DNA from: Cupriavidus sp.
GTDB taxonomy: Bacteria; Pseudomonadota; Gammaproteobacteria; Burkholderiales; Burkholderiaceae
NCBI GenBank assembly: GCA_031180665.1
Contig: JAPSLP010000029.1
Span: 1-64,000, forward strand
DNA: 64,000 nucleotides
Direction: 5' to 3'
Part shown: positions 50,459 through 57,687 of the stretch, one piece after another
Position numbering within the stretch: position 1 is the first letter of the stretch
Layout of the letters: each line of letters starts with the position of its first letter
Notes under the pieces: model-generated
The model's database searches: none
What the model was told of the DNA's origin: nothing
Seen by the model: the letters and a program-made list of their open reading frames with translations, nothing else
Translations under genes and position numbers: made by a program

Positions 50459-51715
50459 TCAGCGCGTACGCGCGCCGCGCTGCACCGCGGACAGCTCGAT
50501 CACGCGGCGGCCGCCTAGTCCCTGCGTCGCCGGCCGCTCCTGGTAGCGCCGGCGCACCAGATAGATCGGGCGGCCCTTGGTCTCGTGATAGATGCGGCCG
50601 ACATATTCGCCGACCACGCCCACGCCGATCAGCTGCAGCCCGCCGAAGAACAACAGCGCACACAGTAGCGAGGCGTAGCCTGGCACCTCGACGCCCAGCC
50701 ACAGCGTGCGGCCGACGATGAAGGCGCCATAGCAGAAGGCGGCGAACGCGACGGCCAGTCCGATATAGGTCCAGCTGCGCAGCGGCACCGTGCTGAAGCT
50801 GGTGATGCCCTCCAGCGCAAAGTTCCACAGCCGCCAGCCGGAGAACTTCGACTGCCCGGCGCTGCGCGGCTCGCGCGTGTACGGGAGCGTCACCGTATGG
50901 AAGCCGACCCAGGCAAACAAGCCCTTCATGAAGCGGTGCCGCTCCGGCAGGCTCTTGAGCGCGTTGACCACCGCGCGGTCCATCAGCCGGAAGTCGCCGA
51001 CGTTCTCGGGCAGTTTCAGCTCCGACATGCGGTTGTGCAGCCGGTAGTACGCGCCGGCGGTCACGCGCTTGAGCCAGCCGTCGCAGGCACGGTCCACGCG
51101 CTGGGCCAGCACCACCTCCGCGCCTTCGCGCCAGCGCGCCACCATCTCGCCGATCAGTTCGGGCGGATCCTGCAGGTCGAAGTCGATCGGTACCACCGCA
51201 TCGCCGAACGCCTCGTCGATGCCGGCAGTCAACGCAGCCTCCTTGCCGAAGTTCCGGGTCAGATCGATCACGCGAATGCGTGCATCGGCGCGCGCCTGTG
51301 CCAGCAGCCGCGGCAGCGTGTCGTCGGCGCTGCCGTCGTTGACGCAGACGATCTCGAAGCGGATGCCGGGAATCGCTTCCAGTACCGGAATCACGCGCGA
51401 GAAGAACGGCACGATGGCCTCGCTCTCGTTGTAGCAGGGCGCCACCACCGACAGCAGGCGGGTATCGCGATGCCACGGCGTCTGGCTGTCCTGACGGGCC
51501 CCACCGAACGGCCCCGCCGAAGCGCCGGCGGAGCCATCGCTCACGCCAATCCCGCCAATCCCGCCAATCCCGCCAATCCCGCCAATACCGCCAACGGCGC
51601 CATGGAAGCCGCCTTTGGGGGCGCCATCGAAGACGCCCCCGGCGGTTCTCCTCCCTGCCCCCGTGTCCTCGGGGCGGCGCTGGCTCGCAGCGCCGATCCT
51701 GTCATGTCGCGACAT
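50459..51715 (-). CDS. GtrB-like family 2 glycosyltransferase
   Basis: A 418-residue membrane GT2. Residues ~1-85 are a low-complexity extension with a GGI repeat. The GT-A domain has SVVAPCYNESEAI, VNDGSADDTL and the metal-binding DFDLQDPP. Two C-terminal membrane helices (SWTYIGLAVAFAAFCYGAF, YASLLCALLFFGGLQLIGVG) place it with GtrB/Dpm1-type polyprenyl-phosphate sugar transferases. With the GtrA fusion it could glycosylate a surface polymer. Its start overlaps the upstream GT87-like gene by 14 bases, so they share a transcript. ATG 51715 is chosen; the frame is open to 51793. Confidence 0.88.
   Translation of the reverse strand: MSRHDRIGAASQRRPEDTGAGRRTAGGVFDGAPKGGFHGAVGGIGGIGGIGGIGGIGVSDGSAGASAGPFGGARQDSQTPWHRDTRLLSVVAPCYNESEAIVPFFSRVIPVLEAIPGIRFEIVCVNDGSADDTLPRLLAQARADARIRVIDLTRNFGKEAALTAGIDEAFGDAVVPIDFDLQDPPELIGEMVARWREGAEVVLAQRVDRACDGWLKRVTAGAYYRLHNRMSELKLPENVGDFRLMDRAVVNALKSLPERHRFMKGLFAWVGFHTVTLPYTREPRSAGQSKFSGWRLWNFALEGITSFSTVPLRSWTYIGLAVAFAAFCYGAFIVGRTLWLGVEVPGYASLLCALLFFGGLQLIGVGVVGEYVGRIYHETKGRPIYLVRRRYQERPATQGLGGRRVIELSAVQRGARTR
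51547..51592. repeat. 9-bp minisatellite encoding Gly-Gly-Ile
   Basis: About five copies of CCGCCAATC lie in the 5' part of the glycosyltransferase gene and encode a (GGI)n stretch in its N-terminal extension. The unit length keeps the frame whatever the copy number. Confidence 0.85.
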
Positions 51716-52982
51716 ATTCCGTCCCCCCGCCCTTGACGCTGCCCGTGCCGGTCCGCCAGGCGCGCCGCAGCACCGCGGCCATGCCCAGCGCAAGCAGCTG
51801 CACGCCGCCCTGCCACTGCTGCACCAGCGCGTTGGCGAACATCAGCATCGGCATGCACCACAGCGCGACCAGCAGCAGGCGCTCTGCCGGCATCCAGCCG
51901 CGGCGCACGCCCTCCACCGCAAGTCCTGCCACCGCCATGCCGAGCCACGCCAACTCGTAGTACCAGAGATAAGGCGTGGCCAGCATCGCGGCCAATGCCA
52001 GCGCGGCGGTACGCAAACCGGTCTCGCGATGGTGGCGCCAAACACAGGCGAGCGCGCCCATCGTCGCCAGCGTCAACACCGCCTGCAGCGCGTAGGCCAG
52101 CGCAGGGGAACCGCCGGCAAGCCGCACCGAAGCCACCAGCGTCGGGCTGACGTACCAGGCGCGGATGCCTTCGCGAACCAGCATGTCCGAAACATGGGCG
52201 GAGGCGCTCAGGAAGGCCGGCACCGTCTGCCAGCCGAATGCCGCGACGCTCGCCGCCGCCAGCAGTACTGCCGTGATCGCCGCGGCCGCCAGCGCCCGCC
52301 ATTCGCGCCCCGCGATCAGCGCCACCGGGAACATCAACGCCAGCTGCGGCTTGATGGCCAGCAGGCCGATCAGCACTCCCGCGAGCAACGGCCGCCGCGG
52401 CAGCAGCACCAACGCCCATGCGGCGAGGGCCGCGGTCAGCAGGGCGTTCTGGCCGATGGTCGCCGCCAGGAAGAGGCCCGGAAACGCCAGCAGCGCCAGC
52501 ATCATCGCCACGCGCGCCGCGCGCGGCGGCGAGGCCAGCGCGGCCAGGCGCAGCAGCGCGGCGACATAGCCGGCCGCGGACAGTCCGATGAAGGCGAAGT
52601 AGCTCCATGCGAACGGCAGCAGCGACAGCGGCAGCACTGCCCACAGGAAGGTCGGCGGATAGAGCCACGGCAAATAGAAGCCCGAGTCGGGCGGCACCGA
52701 GCCATGCGCAGCGATCACCGGTTGCAGCTGCGCATAGTCGTAGACCGCCAGCGCACCGGCGCCGCGCAGCAGATGCGAGGCGCTCCAGAACACGGAGAAG
52801 TCGGCACCGGGCCGAACGATGGTGTCGACCGTGAAGCCGCGCGTGATCCAGGCCCACGCCACCACGATCAGGCATTGCGCCAACAGCATCGCGCCGGCGT
52901 ACAGCCGCACACGCTCAAGCGTCAGCCAGTGTCCGCGCGCGGTGGGCAATGTGGTGGCAATCGAAGCGCGATGAAGGGTCAT
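51702..52982 (-). CDS. GT87/DUF2029-family membrane glycosyltransferase-like protein
   Basis: A 426-residue polytopic protein with about ten hydrophobic helices. The first periplasmic loop has PGADFSVFWSASHLLRG, the place of the acidic residue used by GT-C mannosyltransferases of the GT87 family, and GFYLPWLYPPTF. Actinobacterial GT87 enzymes use polyprenyl-phospho-mannose; the donor here is unknown but may be the product of the GtrB-like enzyme. ATG 52982 (MTLHRAS) is preferred; 53028 is possible. It is the first gene of a two-gene operon. Confidence 0.8.
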   Translation of the reverse strand: MTLHRASIATTLPTARGHWLTLERVRLYAGAMLLAQCLIVVAWAWITRGFTVDTIVRPGADFSVFWSASHLLRGAGALAVYDYAQLQPVIAAHGSVPPDSGFYLPWLYPPTFLWAVLPLSLLPFAWSYFAFIGLSAAGYVAALLRLAALASPPRAARVAMMLALLAFPGLFLAATIGQNALLTAALAAWALVLLPRRPLLAGVLIGLLAIKPQLALMFPVALIAGREWRALAAAAITAVLLAAASVAAFGWQTVPAFLSASAHVSDMLVREGIRAWYVSPTLVASVRLAGGSPALAYALQAVLTLATMGALACVWRHHRETGLRTAALALAAMLATPYLWYYELAWLGMAVAGLAVEGVRRGWMPAERLLLVALWCMPMLMFANALVQQWQGGVQLLALGMAAVLRRAWRTGTGSVKGGGTEYVAT

Positions 52983-54137
52983 GGGCTGGCTCTGATAGGT
53001 TCCGTGGCGGCGACGCGGCATCGCCATGTCCCTTGTTCTATCAGACGACGCCCGCAGCGCAAGGCGCGCCACGCGACATGGCAGCGATGCGCGATGCGAT
53101 TCGCTGGACAACGTTTCCGGCCGGAAGCACCGCGCAACGAGCCGCCCCGGTCGCCGGTGCGGGCGCACGCTGGCGCGTCCGCGCGGTGCTTTGCCACCAT
53201 GGCCGCTTCCGGCCCGGCGACCCGTCCGGCGTGCCGACGCGGCTTCCTGCAACGCTGGAACAGGGGGCTACGTTTCAATCGGGAAACATGGCACCGGCGC
53301 GAAGCGGCTGCGCCAGATGGATGGCACTCGGCGCGCAACGGCGACGGCCGTCGTAGCCTCGCCCCGGCCTCGCCGTTGCCTTCCTCGTGCGAAAGGATGA
53401 GGCCGGCATGCCTGCACGCCGCCAGGCAAGCGCCACCGCGTGGCGCGCCTCATCCTTTGTGTGGAGTGCGGGCTCGATGCCCCTCCCCGCATCGTCGTGC
53501 CCTCGTGCGGCATCGCGTTTCCACACGGAAACGAGCCACCGGCCACGGCCGTGTTTTCGCCCCTCCGATCGACACCCTGCTCACCGCGAGGCCTTGCCGC
53601 ACAACGATTTCGCCTCAGCTGGCAAAGCTCTTGCCTTGATCTGGGCACACGGTTGCCGGCCGGGCGTCGCCGGCCCTGGCAGCAGACCCGAATCACGCGG
53701 CAGCAGCGCGAGCGCGCCGCAAGCAACAGGACATCGACCATGCTGACGAATCCGCACCGCCTCACGCAGCCTCCCGCCTCGCGGGGATCGCGTCCGCACC
53801 GCGCGCCGCGCTTGCGCTGCCTGCATGGCGCCGATGCCTCGTCGCCGCGGCCCGCCGCGCCGCGGCATGCCCGGCGAGACCATACGCACCGCCGCGCGCG
53901 CCGGCTGGCGGCGAACGACCACACGGCCCATGCGAACCGCAATCGGGACCGCCATCGGGACAGCCATTCCGCCGGACACTGCGGCGGCCATGGCCGCTGG
54001 CCCTTCGATGCCTGCGCGGCATGCGGACCGCCGCACCGAGCGAGCGTGTGTCATCGAGCATCGCAGCGGGCAACCCCGTTGCCGACCGCAGCAGATCGAC
54101 AGAGTAGTGCCCTGCATTCCAACCCAAGGAGAGAGCC
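52983..54137. other. 1.1-kb gap between glycan operon and Tad pilus operon
   Basis: No convincing gene; open frames here are Arg/Ala/His-rich and show no domain. It separates two divergent operons. The notable feature is a -24/-12-type sigma-54 promoter at 53620-53635 facing flp, with a second weaker copy just after it. GCCGGC-type hairpins occur around 53655-53680. Confidence 0.6.
53620..53635 (+). promoter_or_regulatory. Sigma-54 promoter candidate for the Tad pilus operon
   Basis: TGGCAAAGCTCTTGCC has GG (53621-53622) and GC (53633-53634) exactly ten bases apart and agrees with TGGCA-N6-TTGC. A weaker overlap, TGGGCACACGGTTGC at 53642-53656, has the same spacing. Transcription would start near 53646 and give a ~490-base leader before flp. 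The site is also a short dyad (GGCAA/TTGCC), so chance is not excluded. Confidence 0.5.
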
Positions 54138-54311
54138 ATGCAAGACCTGATGCAACAAGCCAAGCAGTTCGTCCAGGACGAAGACGGCGTCACCGCCATC
54201 GAGTACGGCCTGATTGCCGCGCTGATCGCGATCGTGATCATTGCCGGCGTCAAGCTGGTCGGCCAGAACCTGAGCACGGTGTTCGACAAGGTGCAGTCCG
54301 CACTGAAGTAA
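54138..54311 (+). CDS. flp: Flp-type pilin (first copy)
   Basis: A 57-residue type IVb Flp prepilin. A 17-residue leader ends in DEDG, the peptidase cuts after G17, and the mature N-terminus VTAIEYGLIAALIAIVII carries the conserved Glu5-Tyr6 pair that defines Flp pilins. It is the main subunit of the Tad pilus used for tight adherence and biofilm. AAGGAGAGAG precedes ATG 54138. A second pilin gene follows 108 bases on. Confidence 0.95.
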   Translation: MQDLMQQAKQFVQDEDGVTAIEYGLIAALIAIVIIAGVKLVGQNLSTVFDKVQSALK

Positions 54312-54419
54312 GGGGCGCGAACGGGCGCCAAACCCGCGCCGGCGAGATCGGCGCAAGCGAAACCCCCGCGGGGCCACACGCTCCGGCCCCGCGGGCCTGC
54401 GACACCAAGGGAGACACCG

Positions 54420-54590
54420 ATGCGCGCGTTACCGAATGCCATGCGTACCTTCATCGACGAGGAAGCGGCCGTCACCAGCATCGAATATGCGCTGATCGCG
54501 ATGCTGATCGCGCTGGTGATCATCGTCTCGGTCAAGGCCGTCGGCGAAACCCTGAGCACCTTCTTCAACAAGGTCGCGTCGTCGTTCTGA
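54420..54590 (+). CDS. flp: Flp-type pilin (second copy) with Ala before the cleavage site
   Basis: A 56-residue Flp paralogue. The mature part VTSIEYALIAMLIALVII keeps Glu5-Tyr6, but the residue just before it is A17 (EEAA) instead of the usual Gly. Prepilin peptidases strongly prefer Gly at this place; Ala is tolerated in some. It may be a minor pilin or processed slowly. The leader has acidic DEE rather than DED. Same operon as the first copy. Confidence 0.9.
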   Translation: MRALPNAMRTFIDEEAAVTSIEYALIAMLIALVIIVSVKAVGETLSTFFNKVASSF

Positions 54591-54632
54591 ACGACGACGC
54601 GACCACATTGCACCGAGCGCCCGGAGCCAGCC

Positions 54633-55172
54633 ATGTCCAGCCCGCACCTCGCCACGCTGATCGGACCTGCCGCCATGCTGCTGGTACTGGCCGCGGCCGC
54701 GACCGACCTGCACAGCCGCCGCATTCCGAACTGGCTGACCTTCGGCGCCTGGCTGCTGGCGTTGCCGGTGCTGATGGCCACGGCCGGCGCGCTCGCCGGC
54801 GCGCTGGCCTGGGCCGCCGGCTGGCTGACCGGACTGGCGATGTTCCTGCCCATCTATCTGCTGCGCGGCATGGCCGCCGGCGACGTCAAGCTGATGGCCG
54901 CGGTCGGCGCATGGCTCGGCGCGGGCATGGCCTTCGAGATCGCGCTGGCGACCTTCGTGCTGGGCGGCGCCTGGGCCCTCGCGTGGGCGCTGCTGCGCCG
55001 GCGCGGCCGCGAGCTCGGACGCAACATGCTGAGCATCCTGCGGGCGCCCGGCGGATGGAATCCGGACCGGAGCAAGCCCGGCGCGCTCGATCCATCGATA
55101 TCGGTGGGCGCGATGCCGTACGGCATCGCCATCGCCGCCGGCACGATCGCGATGCTGTTCGCTTCGGCATAG
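54633..55172 (+). CDS. tadV: Tad prepilin peptidase
   Basis: A 179-residue A24 aspartic prepilin peptidase of the short CpaA/TadV type without the N-terminal methylase part. The catalytic aspartates are D25 (ATDLHSRRIPN) and D84 (GDVKL, the GxGD-like motif here AAGDVK). About five membrane helices. It removes the leader of Flp and pseudopilins. A polar tail (RSKPGALDPSISVGAMPYG) carries the conserved PYG. GGAG precedes ATG 54633. Confidence 0.93.
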   Translation: MSSPHLATLIGPAAMLLVLAAAATDLHSRRIPNWLTFGAWLLALPVLMATAGALAGALAWAAGWLTGLAMFLPIYLLRGMAAGDVKLMAAVGAWLGAGMAFEIALATFVLGGAWALAWALLRRRGRELGRNMLSILRAPGGWNPDRSKPGALDPSISVGAMPYGIAIAAGTIAMLFASA

Positions 55173-55239
55173 CCGCCATGGCACCGACACCGGCAAACCA
55201 TGCCATCGCGCAGGCAACCAGCACAGATCGGGGGATCTC

Positions 55240-56640
55240 ATGATCGAGCAACAGCCGACCACGCCGCTGCACCGGCTGCCGAACGCGGCCAATGCCGGCG
55301 AACCTGCGCCCGCCGATGCGGCGGAGACCGCGCAGCCGCAGCCCTGGCATGTCGCGCCCCGCACGGTCGCCGACACCGGCATCGACATCACGATGCTGGC
55401 AAGCCTGCTGATGAAGGCGGCCTATCTGTACCGTAACGTCACGCTGCTGCAGCTCGCGGAGACGCTGCGCCTGCCCGGCTCGGTGATCGGCGAGATCGCA
55501 ACCTCGTGCGTGCGCGAGCGCCTGCTCGAGATCGCCCATCGCGGCGCCAGCGACCTCGACGTGCGCTACCGGCTCACCGACGCCGGCTACGCGCGCGCCG
55601 CCGATTTCACCGCCCGCTGCAGCTATGCGGGCCCCGCGCCCGTCACGCTGGACGCCTATCTGGAGGCGGTGCGGCGTCATTCGGTGCGCCACGCCAGCGT
55701 GTCGAAGGCGGATGTGGCCGCCGTGCTGGGCGACATGGTGGCCGCGCCGCACGTGATCGACGACGCCGGCATCGCCCTGAACTCGAGCGCCGCCCTGCTG
55801 CTGTACGGCCCGCCGGGCAGCGGCAAGACCTTCCTGGCGCGGCGGCTGCGCGAACTGATGCCGGGCGCGGTGCCGGTGCCGCACGCGCTCACCGTGGCCG
55901 GCGAAATCATCCAGGTATTCGATCCGCTGGTACACGTGCCCTTCGACGAAGGGTGCAACCCCGGATGGCGGCGCGGCGCCGACCGGCGCTGGACCATCTG
56001 CCATCGGCCGGCGGTGCTGACCGGCGGCGAGCTGACGCTGGACATGCTGGATCTGCGCTACGACAAGGTCGCGGGCTACTACCAGGCGCCGCCGCACATG
56101 AAGGCCAACAACGGCGTCTACATCGTCGACGACCTGGGCCGCCAACTGGTGGGCGTCACCGAGCTGCTGAACCGCTGGATCGTGCCGCTGGACCGCGGCA
56201 TCGACATGTTCACGCTGCACAGCGGCGTGCGCTTCTCGGTGCCGTTCGATGTATGGCCGGTGTTCTCGACCAACCTGGACCCGAACGCGCTCGGCGACGA
56301 CGCCTTCCTGCGCCGGCTCGGCAGCAAGCTCTATATCGGCCCGCTGGCCGAGGACGACTACCGCGAGGTCTACCTGCGCGCCGCCGCTTCGCTCGGGCTG
56401 CACGGCGCCGACGAGGTGTTCCGGTTCCTGCTCGATGGCCTGCACCTGGCCCACGGCATCCCGCTGCTGGCCTGCATCCCGGGCGATCTGCTCAGGCTGG
56501 TCGACTCGGCCCGGCGCTACCACGGCGACACGCCCCGAGTCACCGAGCAGGCGCTGCGGCGCGCGTGGCAGGCGTATTTCGGCTGCGAGGCGGGCGACGG
56601 CATGCGCTGGCGCAGCGGTGAGCGGGCGGGCGCCCGATAG
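55240..56640 (+). CDS. Tad-locus AAA ATPase with N-terminal winged-helix-like region
   Basis: A 466-residue soluble ATPase. Residues 48-125 look like a winged-helix domain (LASLLMKAAYLYRNVTLLQL to RYRLTDAGYARA). The ATPase core has Walker A GPPGSGKT at 190-197 and Walker B-like VYIVDDLG at 293-300, then VFSTNLDPN as a sensor-like strand. It is neither CpaF nor CpaE. A gene of this kind occupies the same place, between the peptidase and cpaB, in Ralstonia/Burkholderia Tad loci; its role is not established. GGGGGATC precedes ATG 55240. Confidence 0.8.
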   Translation: MIEQQPTTPLHRLPNAANAGEPAPADAAETAQPQPWHVAPRTVADTGIDITMLASLLMKAAYLYRNVTLLQLAETLRLPGSVIGEIATSCVRERLLEIAHRGASDLDVRYRLTDAGYARAADFTARCSYAGPAPVTLDAYLEAVRRHSVRHASVSKADVAAVLGDMVAAPHVIDDAGIALNSSAALLLYGPPGSGKTFLARRLRELMPGAVPVPHALTVAGEIIQVFDPLVHVPFDEGCNPGWRRGADRRWTICHRPAVLTGGELTLDMLDLRYDKVAGYYQAPPHMKANNGVYIVDDLGRQLVGVTELLNRWIVPLDRGIDMFTLHSGVRFSVPFDVWPVFSTNLDPNALGDDAFLRRLGSKLYIGPLAEDDYREVYLRAAASLGLHGADEVFRFLLDGLHLAHGIPLLACIPGDLLRLVDSARRYHGDTPRVTEQALRRAWQAYFGCEAGDGMRWRSGERAGAR

Positions 56641-56714
56641 CGAGCGGCGCGGCGCCGCACCAACGAGGCAACGAGGCAACGAGGGATACGAGGGCAACCT
56701 CAGGGAGAGCTTCC

Positions 56715-57569
56715 ATGAAAAACGCACGGGCAATTCTGATGCTACTGGTCGCACTGGCCGCGGGGGTGGCGGCCGTGGTCGCGGCCTCGCGCTGGCTGAT
56801 GCAGCAGTCGTCGAACTCGGTGGCGCAGGTGGTGGTGGCCGCCAGCGACATCAATCTGGGCCAGCCGATCGGCCCCGAGCAGTTGCGGCTGGTCAGCTGG
56901 CCGAGCGGCAGCGTGCCGCCCGGCGCCTTCACCGATGCCACGCTGCTGCAGGGCCGCGTCGCCCGGACCAGCGTGCTGCGCGGCGAACCGCTGCTCGAAG
57001 CCAAGCTGGCGCCGCAGGGCACCAAGGGCGGGCTGTCGGCGGTGATCGGCGAAGGCAAGCGCGCGATCACCGTACGTGTCAACGATGTGGTCGGCGTCGC
57101 GGGCTTCGCGCTGCCGGGCAACCTGGTCGACGTGATCGTCAACACCGCGGCCGAGGCCAAACGCGCTGGGGCCAGCGGCAACGGCGAAGCGAGCATCTCG
57201 AAGATCGTGCTGGAGAAGATCCTGGTGCTGGCGGTGGCGCAGCAGGTGAGCCGCGACGACACGCAGCCGAAGGTGGTCAATGCGGTGACGCTGGAGGTCA
57301 CGCCCGAACAGGCCGAGAAGCTCGACGTCGCGCGCAGCGTGGGAACGCTGTCGCTGGTGCTGCGCAATCAGGTGGACCTCGCCGCGGTCGACACCGAAGG
57401 CGCCACCAAGAGCACGCTGCTCGGCGCACCGGCCGCGGCACCGGTGCCCGCGCCGCTCAAGCCGGTCAAGGTCAGCGCACCCGTGCGCGCGCGCCCCGCC
57501 GCGCCGGCCCGTGCCGGCAACTGCATCGGCGTGCTGACAGGCGTGCAAGGCAGTCTCGAATGTTTCTGA
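56715..57569 (+). CDS. cpaB: Flp pilus assembly protein CpaB/RcpC
   Basis: A 284-residue periplasmic protein anchored by one N-terminal helix (AILMLLVALAAGVAAVVAA). The SAF domain follows (VVVAASDINLGQPIGPEQL, PSGSVPPGAF), then the RcpC domain (GKRAITVRVNDVVGVAGF, NLVDVIV). It helps the secretin assemble. The Pro/Ala-rich C-terminus ends in a short Cys-containing tail (CIGVLTGVQGSLECF). AGGGAGAG precedes ATG 56715. Confidence 0.93.
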   Translation: MKNARAILMLLVALAAGVAAVVAASRWLMQQSSNSVAQVVVAASDINLGQPIGPEQLRLVSWPSGSVPPGAFTDATLLQGRVARTSVLRGEPLLEAKLAPQGTKGGLSAVIGEGKRAITVRVNDVVGVAGFALPGNLVDVIVNTAAEAKRAGASGNGEASISKIVLEKILVLAVAQQVSRDDTQPKVVNAVTLEVTPEQAEKLDVARSVGTLSLVLRNQVDLAAVDTEGATKSTLLGAPAAAPVPAPLKPVKVSAPVRARPAAPARAGNCIGVLTGVQGSLECF

Positions 57570-57687
57570 ACCGGAAGTTTTCAGCCGGGTCGGCGGCGGC
57601 ATGACTGGGCATGCCGCGCAAGGCGGGTCGCACGTCGCAGCGTCGATGTGCCGCGAATCGCAGCACCAATTCTCTCCGGGGGGAGAT

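Noticed and set aside
53940..54030. Hairpin-rich stretch just before flp as a riboswitch
   Set aside because: Short GC inverted repeats only; no conserved riboswitch core recognised.
53440..54150. A 236-codon frame in the gap before flp
   Set aside because: His/Arg/Pro-rich without domain, overlaps the flp start and ribosome site; treated as non-coding.
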